Notes: generated from the sequence alone by a model not told the origin. A stretch of DNA of 64,000 nucleotides from Lycorma delicatula (GCF_047948215.1 NC_134464.1:5342001-5406000), one strand, 5' to 3'. Counted from the stretch's first letter, positions 20,575 to 31,806 are shown. Program-made: numbers and translations.

Positions 20575-22575
20575 CTAAGTTCCAGGGTGGCCCGGTCTCT
20601 GGCCCCCCCCAAGAGCAGGGCAGTCAAACATCAAATGTTTGTTCGACTGGACCTCCCCGCAGACACACAACTCATCAGCCGCTAGGCGAAACCTGAACAG
20701 ATATTGCATCAAATTCACATGGTTGGTGAGCACTTGGGCACCCGACGCCCTTAAAAATGAATTCGAGGCATACCATCCCCCCAGATCCTGTATAAATCTA
20801 TACAGGGATCTTCCCTTATTCGTGGTGTGCCATTCATGCTGCCATGCATCCATCGCGAGGCTCCATAGCCTCTTCCGCAGGCGGGAAATGGGCAACTGAA
20901 CAAAATTTGAACCCGGTGCATTGTAATAGTCGTTCCGCTCCGGTTCTAGCCCGGCTCGAAACCGCATCCCAAATACCTCGGTTTCCCGACCTCTTCGCAA
21001 CTTCCACATGGCTGCTCGAACTTTCACCACTAAATCGATTGGGAGAGCCTTTCCCAATACGGTGGTAGCCTCGTAGGAGGTTATTTTAAAAACACCAGTG
21101 CATACTATTAAGGCTCTGCGCTGGGCACTCCTTAAATTTTGAAGCAGTGCTCTATTTCTATCAAACCTGTGCGCCCAGACTGGCGCCGCGTATGCGATCA
21201 TACTCTCGAAGACACCTCGGTACACCAAGTACATTTGGCGACCCGACAGCCCGTACGTAGTCTTTCCGAGCAATCCTTCTAAGTTTGTGCATCACAGAGA
21301 CAGCATCCGCCACAACTTGCTTAATGTGGTTGCTAAAAAGCAACTTATCATCAAACAAAACACCTAGGTACTTATGAACCCTTACTCGGCTGATTACACA
21401 GCCTTTATATTTAATGTGGGGGTTTCGACTGCATGATAATTTGTCTGCACCCTTCAGAAGCACAAACTTCGTCTTGGGCACAGAAATCTTTAAATTTTGC
21501 ATGTCCATCCAGCCCTCGGCGTTTGACAAAGCCGCCTGCGCTCTACTTTCCAGCTGCGGTCGTGAATTACCACGAACTAAAAGGAGACAGTCATCGGCGA
21601 AAGCCTGGGCCGTGACCCCTTCTGGGAATGTCAACCCCAGAAATCCATCAAACACCAGGTTCCACAGCAGGGGACCGAGAACGGAACCCTGCGGGCTTCC
21701 CCTGGTGACGGATTTTTCCACAACTAGGTGCGCATCTTTAAACAGTGCCGTACGGTTAGACAAATAGTCTCTTACCACGGCCTGCAGGGATCTGGGAACA
21801 TTGCGGCGTTCCAAAGCATAGAGGACAGAACTCCAACACAAGGAAGGAAATGCTGCCTCTATATCAATAAAAATAGCCAAAACATATTTGCAGTTGGCGC
21901 TTTCCACCTCGGTAAGAGCATTTAAGATGCAATCCTCGGTGCCAACCCCTTTCATGAAGCCATATTGGCCTCGATTTAGAATACAGCTCATATCAATGCC
22001 TTCCTCGAGCCGTACCACAACCAGCCTTTCAAGCAACTTGCCGAGAACCGGCAAGAGGCTGATGGGTCGATAACTGCCGACCTCACCAGGATCCTTTCCA
22101 GGTTTCAGGAGTACCCTTACCAAGGCCACCTTCCAGCAAGCCGGAAAGCAGCCCCAGCTTAGGCATCCCGTGAACAGTCTGCCAAGCGGTTCTCTTATGA
22201 CAGGCAGTAGATGGTAAAAAATATCGGGTCAAGTTGATCAATCCCCGGTGCCTTCTTCAGTGCCATTCGAGAAACCACTCGGTCTATATCATCGGGTTCC
22301 ACGGTCCGAACGCCAGGGAATGGTGTTTCACCCGCCCTAACGCCGATTTCCGCTTCACCCTCCGGAGCATCTGGAAACAGAGTATCCAGGAACGCCCGGT
22401 AAGTCGCCACAGATGTTAAAGTGTGGTCACGACCACCTAACCCGCACCGGACTCTGGGCAACACGTGCAATGGCTTTGGCTTGTAACAAGTCTTTGCAAA
22501 CTTCCAGGGATCGCGTTGCAACTCGCGCATGGAGTCTTTCCAAAACTTGAGTTTGGCTTCCTTGATGGCGTGAAC
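20575..22575 (-). pseudogene. LINE A ORF2: reverse transcriptase and C-terminal domain
   Basis: Minus frames 22530-22195, 22129-21161 and 21273-20575. The long middle frame contains SYRPISLLPVLGKLLERLVV, then RGQYGFMKGVGTEDCI, IFIDIEAAFPSLCW (first catalytic Asp), GSPQGSVLGPLLWNLVFDG, AFADDCLLLV (catalytic FADD), ISVPKTKFVLL and HKYLGVLFDDKLLF: all standard RT motifs in order. A frameshift near 21260 moves to the frame with YRGVFESMIAYAAPVWAHRF and the C-terminal CVCGEVQSNKHLMFDCP zinc-knuckle-like motif. A second shift lies between 22195 and 22129, and another between 22583 and 22530. The RT core retains its catalytic aspartates. Confidence 0.8.
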
Positions 22576-22582
22576 ATATGTG

Positions 22583-23737
22583 TTACGGGCACGCCGTCCG
22601 AAGACGCTCAGCGCGCACGTGGTTAACGATATTCCCCGATAGGGGGCAGCGCTGGAACCTTATCCGCGCGGACCTCACTCTTGCGCGCAGCACGCTAAGG
22701 TCAGAGGACCACCATTTCTTGCCGGGCCTCCGTCTGCCTTCCACAGACGACCCCCCGGAAAATGAGGTCATGACGGCTCCAGGCACGCTCAGATCAGCGG
22801 ACTGGCTGCTTATAACTGGTCCGTCCATTGGCCTAGGCCGCCGTAGGACCTCGTCACAGCCAGTCTTGATGGCCCGGCCGATTAGCTCCGCCATCAATTC
22901 CACCTCCTCCCTACAGGGATTGCGCCACTGCAATCCCTGCAGGGCAGCATCGCACACACGCCTCAGCCTGCGTTGATCCAGGCCCCTTCGGTTGTAGCGA
23001 CCTGGATTCGATGCCCTAGGACCGCCTCCGTAAGCAATATCATAGGTTATAAGCCTATGATCGCTCACACTGGCCTCGGGCTAGACAGTCCATCCACCTG
23101 TCTTCCGAAGCAAGTCACCCGTCACCAAAGTGACGTCTATATAACTCTCTCCCAGTTCGCTGGAGAAAGTTGGCGGCTGCTCCGCATCATTAATCAGGTA
23201 GAGGTTCCTGGCTTCTGCGAACTGTTCGAGACCAGCGCCTCTGGGGTCTGTGAGTGGTGAACCCCAGGCGGTAGACTTGGCGTTTGCGTCCAGCCCAACC
23301 AACACTCTGGTGCCCGGGAGACCGTCCAGAATCCTCCCCAACTTTGCCAGCAAGTCATCGATACTCCATCCAAGCTGGAAGTATCCCGACACAAGTACGA
23401 CATCGAGCGTACCTCTCGTGATCCGCACGACGGTGAATTGCTCATCAGACCACTGAGGCATCCAGAAGACACCCAAAGAGTCAGAGCTCACCACGACCGC
23501 AGAGAGCGGCCGTCCGCTACGAGTATTAATAACTTTCACCCCGTGGAAGCCGACCACCCTATCCGCAACCGCGTACGGCTCCTGGACCAAAAGGACCTCG
23601 AGGTTGTACTCCTCAAGGAGCCTCATGGCCTCACTCGTGGCCGCCCGGGTATGATGCAGATTAATCTGCCCCAGGCGCAGGAGTTCAAACTGGTGAAAGA
23701 TGTCCCCAAGGGCTTCTGACCGTTCAGGCGTCGCCAT
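22583..23737 (-). pseudogene. LINE A ORF2: apurinic-like endonuclease and linker
   Basis: Minus frame 23737-23081 reads LRLGQINLHHTRAAT (N motif), LLVQEPYAV (E motif), VLVGLDANAKSTAWGS (D-x-NAK motif) and YIDVTLVTGDL. A TAG at 23081-23083 interrupts. The same frame then continues at 23068 with SDHRLITYDI (the catalytic SDH), so a single nonsense codon separates the last two catalytic blocks. The linker to the RT includes GKKWWSSDLSVLRARVRSAR. The order and motifs fit the R1 clade endonuclease, which nicks target DNA to prime reverse transcription. Confidence 0.8.
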
Positions 23738-24403
23738 AAGCTGTGTTGTTAACAGATCTCGCCCGGGCTTTATCGTACGCCTTACATTGCCTACTTCCTA
23801 CCCGGTGTCCAGTATTACTACCGTTCATCTGCCAGCAGGCGGCACACTTCGGTGGCGACGACTTAGCAGGGCAGTTGGTTGCCCTGTGCCCCGGAGCGGC
23901 ACAGTGGCCACACATCTCCTTCTGTGCTCTGCATCGGAGAGCGGTGTGCCCAAAGCCCTGACATTTAAACTACCGGGCTACCTGAATATGGTCGACAACC
24001 CTACAGGCCGTCCACCCAAAGAACAATCTTCCACCGGCCACTAAGACCTGCCGGATCTTTGGCGAAGTCTCGAGAACCCAGTGACTCTTCAGGGATTCCT
24101 TCCTCCCCAACTGCCGAATCACCTTAGTTTCCCTAAGGAAGTCCTCGACGGCCATATCCAACACAGGATTTTGGCCGTGGATCGCTTTGAGGATTTCGGG
24201 CTCCTCTACCCGCGTTGCCCTCGGCATATCATAAACCAATATCTGTGGCTTACGCTCGGCTAACAGCTGAGCCTTCAGCCCGTTCTTGGCCAGAACATCG
24301 GCCTCCAGCAATTGTCTTGCCTGCTGCTCATTAACGACCTCCAGTACAATGCCATGATCCCTGGTTTTAGTGACCCGAGAATCTTGGAACCTTTCTTTCC
24401 GCA
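23724..24403 (-). pseudogene. LINE A ORF1 (gag) 3' part with CCHC finger
   Basis: Minus frame 24434-23970 (its first few residues belong to LINE B) contains KERFQDSRVTKTRDHGIVLEV, then PQILVYDMPRATRVEEPEIL, typical of R1 ORF1 domains before the zinc knuckles. Frame 23915-23724 continues with MCGHCAAPGHRATNCPAKS (CX2CX4HX4C) and KCAACWQMNGSNTGHRVGSRQC (a longer Cys/His motif). The start of ORF1 is missing because the insertion is 5'-truncated. ORF1 ends inside the start of ORF2 (overlap about 23724-23737). Confidence 0.72.
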
Positions 24404-24407
24404 TATA

Positions 24408-25878
24408 GTAAAGGATGGGTTCTTGTCCAGCCACACACCTAAATACTTCGCGGCTGGACTAGGATGGACTATCGTGTGTCCCACTCTAAAACGCAATGGA
24501 TGCAGTCTGCGTCTTCCAGCCATAACAACCACTTTCGCTTTGTCTTCAGCGAGCCGCAGACCATGAGCTATTAGCCACCTCTTAACCACATCAGCCGCTT
24601 CTTCACCGGCCACCATCAGTTCTTCTTCCGTTTTGTGCACAATTACAAGTGCCAAATCATCAGCAAACGCCACCGGGGTGACGACCGCCGGATAGCGCTG
24701 CCTTAGAACATTATCGAAAGCAATGGTCCACAAGGCCGGACCCAACACCGAACCCTGAGGGACACCCCTCTCCACCGGAAATTTCGTTTCACCACCTTCC
24801 GACTCCCCACCACGAATCTGTCCTTGAAATATTCGTGCAACACCCTTCGCAGGTATGCCGGAATTCGTCTTACTTTTAGTTCACGAAATATAACTTCCCA
24901 TGGCAGCTCATTAAACGCATTGCGTATATCTAACAGCATGACCGCTCCTATCTCTCTCGACCTCCGTGTACCCTCTGAAGCTGATCGAATAACATTCATC
25001 ACTCGACCGATCGCATCAATTGCTGAGCGTCCAGGCCGGAAACCAAATTGGTCCTCATGAAGTCCCCCTGCCATCTCTACGCCGTCGTTGAGTCTTCGAA
25101 GAACAAGTCTTTCAAACAACTTCGCAAAGCAATTCAATAAACAAAGTGGTCGAAACGAAACCTGTGCCCCCGTAGGACCAGCAGTCTTCCTTAGCATCAC
25201 TAACCTTGCACCTCTCCACCGTTCAGGTATCCATTCCATCTCCAATATCATATTCATTGCACGCAATACCACATCAGGCACTGTCTCAGCCACAATTTTT
25301 ACGACCTCCGGGGGGATTCCATCCGGCCCAGGACTCTTGCCGCCTTTAATCAACTTAGTCGCCTCACTCAGGTCTTGCAGCGAGAATGGAACCATTGATT
25401 CCACCACAGTTTCCTCCCGTTGAAAGTCTACTCCTTTCGGAAACAGTTCATCAACGCCTTTCCTCAGCTCATCGTCGGTGAGGAGTGGCAGCCGTCTTCC
25501 AAACTTTTTTGTGACGATACGATAGGCATCACCCCACGGATCAATTTCCACAGCATCACACAATTGCTACCACTTGCATTTTTTGGACGCAGCAATTGCT
25601 CCACGAAATTCCCGTCTAGCAAGCCGTAACCTTCCGAGCTCCTCTTCGATGTTCTCACCCCGCCTCTGCGTTCGCTTGAGGCAGCGCCTACTCACCACAC
25701 ATCTTCTTCTCAATTCGGCGAGTTCGGGAGTCCACCAATATACCCCTGCACGCCCTGCAGTCACTTCCTTAATTACACCCGTTTTCACTCCCACCCTGTA
25801 AACTGTGTCTGTCAGCTCATTCAAATCCGTGTCTTCGCTACAGCCAAGTTCAATAGCCGCCCTGAACTGCGCGACACT
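24408..25878 (-). pseudogene. LINE B ORF2: linker and reverse transcriptase
   Basis: Minus frame 25824-25567 codes the linker (GVYWWTPELAELRRRCVV, cf. WWxxELxxLR). A TAG at 25567-25569 interrupts, and the same frame goes on from 25563 with DAVEIDPWGDAYRIVTKKFG, KGGKSPGPDGIPPEVV, SFRPLCLLNCFAKLFERLVL, LHEDQFGFRPGRSAIDAI and VMLLDIRNAFNELPW (first Asp). A frameshift near 24740 leads to frame 24775 with RGVPQGSVLGPALWTIAFDN, PVAFADDLALVIV (catalytic FADD) and KYLGVWLDKNPSF, where LINE A interrupts. A high-quality R1-like RT with one nonsense and one frameshift. Confidence 0.8.
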
Positions 25879-26183
25879 TTTCTTTCTTTCTTTTTCCTGT
25901 TTAGCCTCCGGTAACTACCGTTTAGATAATTCTTCAGAGGATGAATGAGGATGATATGTATGAGTGTAAATGAAGTGTAGTCTTGTACATTCTCAGTTCG
26001 ACCGTACCTGAGATGTGTGGTTAATTGAAACCCAACCACCAAAGAACACCGGTATCCACGATCTAGTATTCAAATCCATGTAAAAATATCTGGCTTTACT
26101 AGGACTTGAACGCTGTAACTCTCGACTTCCAAATCAGCTGATTTGGGAAGACGCGTTAACCACTAGACCAACCCGGTGGGTTA
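25879..26183 (-). mobile_element. tRNA-derived SINE (family 1) inside LINE B
   Basis: Minus strand begins with a tRNA-like head: GGGTTGGTCTAGTGGTTAAC contains a box A match (TGGTCTAGTGG), followed about 40 nt later by box B-like GCGTTCAAGTCC. A roughly 200-bp unrelated body follows, then a tail CATCCTCTGAAG...CCGGAGGCTAAA and an A/G-rich end. It is flanked by a 14-bp target duplication with one mismatch: AACTGCGCGACACT (25865-25878) and AACTGTGCGACACT (26184-26197). The insertion cuts LINE B ORF2 between SVAQF and the following RAAIELG; removal restores the frame. Confidence 0.88.
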
Positions 26184-26869
26184 AACTGTGCGACACTGCC
26201 TGTATGAAACCTCACGCTCCTGGTGCCTGCCCGTTCTTCCTGGATAATATCGCCAATTTCAAAAGTTATTAGCCTGTGGTCACTGAGGGTCTCCTCCCCC
26301 AACACTTCCCATCCCAACAACCTCTGCAAGCCTCTCATGTTCACAAATGTCAGATCTGGGACAGAAATCCCCACTCCTCCTCTCTCGAACGTCATTTCGC
26401 CTATTCGATTGACGCACTGAAGGTCCACTGAAGCCATAGCGTCCTCAAGAAGTCTGCCTCTTCGATCATCGATAGCTGATCCCCAACTCCGAACCTTAAC
26501 ATTAAAATCTTCGCCCACCACGACGATTTTCAACCTCCATCTGGCAATTTCCTCCACCAAATCATCAACCATTCTCGCATAAACTAAAAAGTCAGAGTTA
26601 GGTGACGAATATACACTAAACATCACCACCCTTGCCAGTTCCACCCATACATAGCCGGGTCCTGCGCCTTTATTATGTACTGCTGCTGTACCACAGGAGA
26701 CCAGTATAGCCGCACCGGAATCAGCCGACACCACCCATCTGTCATCGACGATTGTTCTTCGATCCGGCTCACTCAGTAATATAATCCCGCAACCCCGGCG
26801 GACAGCTATTTCCCAGTAGGCATCCATAGCCCTGCTACTCCTGTTCGCATTAACATGCGGATTTCCCAC
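26184..26869 (-). pseudogene. LINE B ORF2: apurinic-like endonuclease
   Basis: Minus frame 26869-26156 is a nearly complete R1-type endonuclease. Blocks: PHVNANRSSRAMDAYWE (N motif), IILLSEPDRR (E motif), VWVELARVVMFSVYSSP, VVVGEDFNVKVRSWGS (usual GxDFNAKSxxWGS; D to E and A to V changes here), SVPDLTFVN and GEETLSDHRLITFEI (SDH catalytic motif). The SINE at 25879-26183 interrupts just after SVAQF. The start of ORF2 overlaps the end of ORF1 (26806-26869), the usual arrangement in this clade. Confidence 0.78.
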
Positions 26870-28878
26870 CAGCCCTCAGCTCCCCCTCCGACACGTGGTT
26901 TCCCTTTGACCTCTGTATTAACTGGCCGCTGCCGACATCCATCACTCTTATGGCCCTCTCCATTACATCTAAAACATAGTCTAGACCGGTCTAGCTCTCC
27001 GCACTTCGCAGCCATATGGCCATTCTCTCCACACCTGAAACACCTCAATGTTTCCTCCCTCCGGCACACTCTGCAATTAATCCAGCCTATCTGTAACCTC
27101 TGAACATCGGATAACCTACGCGCTACAAATCCAGGCACGATTATCGTGGCATTCTGCGATCCTCCGTAAGCCGGCCGCAAGGATGTAACTCTCAAATCCG
27201 CCTCCATGCAGCCAGCATATACCGCCACCGACTTGACCACCTCAGCAGCTGTCGCGTCACGCTCTAAATATTTTATATAATAGTATGCTGGGCGAGCTCG
27301 TCGACCGACCTCTCTGACCGCAACCCCATCAACATGTTGCCTGATCGACTGCTCTAACAGACTCGCCTGTTTCGCCTTGACACGTATTTGTACTTCATCG
27401 GCGTTCCCTTTCCTAACCGACAGCACTTCAGTTACGCTATTGTCCACTCCTTCCTTTACACATTTGAACAGTTCAGTGAAGCTCCGCCCCTCAGCTCTGA
27501 TCGACATCGTACGTGACGGCTCACCCTGTCGAGTAGCCTTCCGCTGTCCAGTAGACTCATCGATGTATAACATCCGCTCCTTACCAGCCTGTCTGCCATC
27601 GCACTCCAGCAAACGTTTCAAGACGGCTCCAGTTCTACCAGTCTTTTGCTCCTTTTGTGTGAGGACACAAAAGGAGCTTCCACTCCCATATCTCTTAGTT
27701 TCCTGATGCTCCTGAAGCAGTCGGCTATCATCCCATCTACATCCTCTGAGTTCACTACTATCGTATAGATAGTACCTCCCACATCTATTTCCTCACCACC
27801 GAATACATGCTTGGCCCCTCGACTGTCAACCAATATCCGATAAGCCCTACTCGTCCGCTTAGCTGAAATCGGTCGCAAATCATGTATTAATACAACGTCT
27901 CGTCCTTCCTTGTCTGTGAATGATGTATCAGCCATTTTTACCATCTTGAAAACTTCCTCGCCCCAGTGTTGGGCAACAAGTAGAGGAACCTGGTCGTCAT
28001 CAACGCCCTCCTCCAGTTTCCTGATGATATCGTCAGATCCTATTCTTTTGAGCGTCTGGGTGGCCTTATCAGACCCTGGCCTTATTCTCGCTCTACAACC
28101 GCTACATAACCTCTGATTCTCAGACCCCTCTGCCTGCGCGGTCGCTTCGGTCTTTCGGGGGTAGTTCATTCAGCCAACCAGTTGAAATAATCAGCCTAAC
28201 CCGCTGCACCAAGCCAACCAGGGCCGCAGACGTCGACTTAACATCCTGCTTAACTTCAGAACACGGTTTGACGGGAGAATCCAACAGCTCAGCTCGGGAA
28301 CACAGATCTTCCAGGACAGTTGCAAATCCCGTGGTTAGCAGCTCCGGGCACACCTCCTGGGACCCACAGTTCTGGAGATCAGGACCAGAATCACCACCGG
28401 ACTCAGCAGTCAAAGTCATAGAACTACCATCATCCGGACACGATCTCCGCTTGATGGCAGGCGAGGACGTTGCCGGGGGAGACAGTGATTTCTGTCGATT
28501 AAGGCTAGATTTGCCTCCCACCACAAAACACTCTTCCATTTCAACTACACAACGGTCCGTGAGATCGGGACTGTCATCCCCCGAAGAAGAGTCTGAACCA
28601 GCGTACTCTGCTACAGCAATCCGGCGGGTTTCCAAATGAGTAACCCTATCTTCCTTCCGCTTACAACGCGTCTTCCGACTGGTATCCTCCGATACCACCT
28701 TCAACAGGCTCGAGCGGTGACCCTTCCTAGAAGGTAAACCAGTGCCTCTCACTAAGAGACCAGACTCAGAGTCACCAGAAGAACATTTGTGAGGTCTACA
28801 ACCCCGCAACGGCCTCCCCGCTCCCCTCAAAACTGGACGGCAGTCCTCTTCACTTTTCGGATCCTCAAAATCGGACAT
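26806..28878 (-). pseudogene. LINE B ORF1 (gag) with CCHC fingers
   Basis: Three minus-strand frames make up ORF1. The probable start is MSDFEDPKSEED at 28878; the frame runs to 28120, is Ser/Arg/Glu-rich and disordered. A frameshift around 28150 moves to the frame ending at 27618, with SDDIIRKLEEGVDDDQVPLL and VDVGGTIYTIVV-type segments. A further shift at about 27620 leads to the frame ending at 26806, with the basic region and two CCHC fingers: CFRCGENGHMAAKC and CFRCNGEGHKSDGC, preceded by an incomplete CRVC. ORF1 proteins coat the element RNA. At least two frameshifts; inactive. Confidence 0.72.
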
Positions 28879-29335
28879 CAGAAGAAACGAACAGGATAAT
28901 CCTCCAACACCAACAATAAAGAAATAACAAACAGTTGTTGGAAACAAACTATGCAAATATATAGTTTTACCAACTAAAGTTGGTGTAAAACACCAGAAAA
29001 TGTATATATAAGTATAATATAATCTATTATAAATATAAGTAAATAATAAATAACACCCAACAGAACAAAATATAAAGATCAGAAACAGAAATAGTCACTG
29101 TTAACATGCTATGGTAAACAACTCAGATGTAAACAAAGTTTAATTAAATTAATAAAACAATAAAAACGGGAACAAAAGCAGAAAACTGAACTCAAATCAA
29201 TCCAGCAAAAAACAATAACAAACAAAAACAAGCACAGTACACCAAAAGAACGTAAAAACGAACACTAGCAAGGAGTTAAAAGAAACACGCCTAATCACCA
29301 TGGAACTCCATTCTAACCTCTTATTGTTATTGTTA
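28879..29335 (-). other. LINE B 5' leader
   Basis: A-rich on the + strand, untranslated leader upstream of the ORF1 start at 28878. The 5' boundary is set near 29335 by the candidate target-duplication word at 29336-29343 and by the composition change afterwards. Internal promoters are expected in such leaders but I see no clear initiator motif. Confidence 0.45.
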
Positions 29336-30099
29336 TGTTACTTCCTGCTACCTTAATATTTAATTTAATATAATCTATTTAAATCTATTGTCATATTTCA
29401 TTACTTTTGTTTTTATTTATATTAAAATTTAATCATACACCTATCAATCGATCTAGTTCATTCAATATTGCTTCTAACTATTTTAAAATAATAATATTGT
29501 CTGTGAATCTTTTATTCAATTCATGAGTTTTTATTTTCTCTTCTTGGATACTTTTAGTTCTTATAAATGTATAAATTAGGAGAAATTTGGGGGATTCCAG
29601 AGCCTTAAGCTGGATTTTTTTTACAATCATTGAAGATGGAAAAAGATTCCTAGATAGATCAGTAAGTAGAGTTATCCCCCTTTAAACCTCATAAATATTT
29701 AGGATCCAGTAACTTTAAAGGTTCCAAATCCTTAATGTGGATCAAGCAGTAAGTAATCTAAACTCACAAACTAACAACAGGGAGGAAAGAGTCAATAGTT
29801 ATAAAACATGAAAGAATATCCATGTTTTCCTCTGAGATTTATCCGTAGAAACCTTCATGGAGTGCATATCTCTATTTTGTCCATAATCCCTTGATCAGCA
29901 GAATACCTTTACTCCTATGTAAAACAACCACCTGTGAACTGGCTGAGGCTTCCTTAATGAAACCCTTGCCCATACTAAACATTATAACGATCGGTCCAAA
30001 ATAAACTGAACCCAAAGCAAGTGAAGAACACATAAACTGTAAGGCGATATTATACAAGTAAATGAAAGACAAAAACCTACTTACATCGGTTACTTCATC

Positions 30100-31110
30100 T
30101 CTACAGGCACTGCTGGAAATGTTGACTGTCATGGTCCAGGCACAGTTTGCCCTAATAAATCAGGTTCACTGCGACTTGCTGTAACTCACCCCAATGAATG
30201 TTGGTAGTGGCATTGCGTATATTTTGTTGTAGTGTGTCAGTAGTTCGTGGATTGCTCTGATAAACTTTTCTCTTCAGGTTGCCCCACAAATAAAAATCAC
30301 AATTGAAAAGATCAGGTGACCGTGGAAGCCACAGATCCTTTGAGACAGTCCTGTCATGTGTGAAAATGAGTGCACTGCTTCCAAGGAAGTGTGTGCTTTG
30401 TGTGCTGTCCTGCCATCCTGCTGGTAATATGCAAAATGCCAGTCATCTGGCATTAGTTGCTTTACAAAGGGCTGGAAGATGTTGTTAATGTAACATGCTG
30501 AGATCACTGTGCCTCTGAAGAAAATAGGTCTAATGATTTTCATCCCTAACACAGCACCCTATAGTGCAATCTTTACATCATGCAGCGTTTGCTTGAATAT
30601 TTGTTGTGGATTTTCAACAGACTAGTATTGTGAATTTTGCAAATAGAGATTTGGATCAAGTAAACTATATTTGATTTCATGCAGTAGCCATATGCAATAA
30701 TGTACACGTTTATCATGGTCTGTAGGTTGCCACAGTTGCCTTGTGGACTTAGTGGGGCTCTGCAACATCTGCTGCCGAATATTCTCCTTCTGCGTCTCTG
30801 CCCTTTTCACAGGTGGATATTGATGCTTCTTACCAAGCACAAATCCAGTTCATTCAAATATCTTTATGAGCTCATATATGAATGACTTGACAGGTGAATC
30901 ACTGTTGAACTCTGCCTGGAATTTTTCTTGCACTCCTTTGATTGATCTGCCTGTCCTGTGTATAACATTCCTTGATAATGTATATTCTGGCATCCTTCAT
31001 CAGCAGCATATTCGTGTGTGCGCCAACTACATTCCTTCTCAGATACAGTTTGTGTTCCCCCTGCTGTGATTTTCCCCTCTTGCCATTCAAGGTCAGTGTG
31101 TATCACAGCT
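30100..31110 (-). pseudogene. Tc1/mariner-superfamily DDE transposase relic
   Basis: Minus-strand pieces in order: RKIPGRVQQ / VKSFIYELIKIFE (about 30930-30860), LGKKHQYPPVKRAETQKENI then SPTKSTRQLWQ (30840-30740; helix-turn-helix linker like KSTRxLSxxTG), DHDKRVHYCIWLLHEI (about 30720-30670), PIFFRGTVISACYINNIF, FAYYQQDGRTAHKAHTSLE (30460-30400; the catalytic QQDGAxAH motif), LWGNLKRKVYQSNP-like sequence at about 30290-30240, and RNATTNIHWGELQQV (about 30210-30170). This matches a transposase family common in insects with a W-x-x-QQDGATxH motif. A stretch containing the first catalytic Asp is deleted near 30600-30670, and stops are frequent. No terminal repeats recognised. Confidence 0.65.
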
Positions 31111-31120
31111 TACTACATGC

Positions 31121-31410
31121 CATTTGAAATGTTATTGCTTGTTCCCATGTCAAATACACTAATACATTTTGGTTTCTCCTCTCCCATGATCAGTTTGGTT
31201 TATCTTGAAATGTTAATTAAATTTAGTGTTATTTAATTTACGTTATATTTAATATTATTAAATTTTAATTTTATAATTATTATTTTTTATAATTTTTACT
31301 TTTAATGTTGTTAGATTTATGCTGAAATGTTATTGCTTGTTGCTACATCAAAAACACTAACGCTTTTCGGTTTCTTCTCTCTCCCGAGTCTAGTTCGATT
31401 TATCTTGGGC
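31121..31410. repeat. Direct repeat of about 90 bp, two copies 200 bp apart
   Basis: 31125-31210 and 31325-31410 align with about one difference in six: both contain AAATGTTATTGCTTGTT, then TCAAA-ACACTAA, TTCGG/TTTGG TTTCT and a TTTATCTTG end. The spacer is AT-rich. On the minus strand the second copy lies in a 90-residue open frame ending KINRTRLGREKKPKSVSV that I cannot assign. Possibly two copies of an unclassified repeat, or a local duplication. Confidence 0.7.
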
Positions 31411-31806
31411 CTCCCAGTATAATGTTTGAACATCTCCGACTTAATTTCAAACCATTCGAAACCTTTGTCGAAAACCTTTCCTTGGATCACTATGGTCTTA
31501 AATATTTCCTTTAATTTGTTTATTGGTTTTTCAACATGCATATTAAAAAACAGTGTAGTTAAGTATAACCATCTTTTACTCACTTCCATAGTGGATAATT
31601 TTTTTTTTTCATGTGTAATTACAAATTTCTATTTCAAACAGTTTTTCTTAAAATTTTACATTCCTCATTTTCAAATAACTTATGAAGATCTATAAATGTG
31701 ATTTCAACAGCCAGTTTCTTTACCCTCCCTCCTAGATTATTTCAATTTTTTTTCTCATGTTTCATGCTTTTGGTGAATAAATAATTATAAAGTTTTTTCT
31801 TTATAG

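Larger units (their letters stand above)
20022..24403 (-). mobile_element. R1-like LINE A, 5'-truncated, inserted into LINE B
   Basis: Minus-strand element of about 4.4 kb running from mid-ORF1 (24403) to a 3' end near 20022. It splits LINE B's reverse transcriptase exactly between KYLGVWLDKNPSFTI and IHVEEAATKG; deleting it restores ...NPSFTIHVEEA..., as expected for an intact R1-like protein. TATA is present at both junctions (20018-20021 and 24404-24407), a possible 4-bp target duplication. No poly(A) is visible. About 550 bp of 3' UTR (20022-20574). Internal stop and frameshifts show it is dead. It is younger than B because it is inside B. Confidence 0.8.
19031..29335 (-). mobile_element. 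R1-like LINE B, nearly full length, interrupted by LINE A and a SINE
   Basis: Minus-strand element with its 3' poly(A) seen as T at 19031-19045, preceded by a GC-rich 3' UTR (19046-19316). Its 5' leader ends near 29335. Removing LINE A (20022-24403) and the SINE with its duplicated target leaves about 5.6 kb: 5' leader, ORF1 with CCHC fingers, endonuclease, reverse transcriptase, C-terminal domain, 3' UTR, the normal R1-like order. An 8-bp word TGTTACTT occurs at both ends (19025-19032 and 29336-29343) and is a candidate target duplication. ORF1 and ORF2 carry frameshifts and a stop. It lies antisense in the last Tet intron and contributes most of its 13 kb. Confidence 0.8.

Noticed and set aside
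21414..21767. 117-residue + strand frame over LINE A
   Set aside because: It is the antisense shadow of the reverse transcriptase, which has all motifs on the minus strand.
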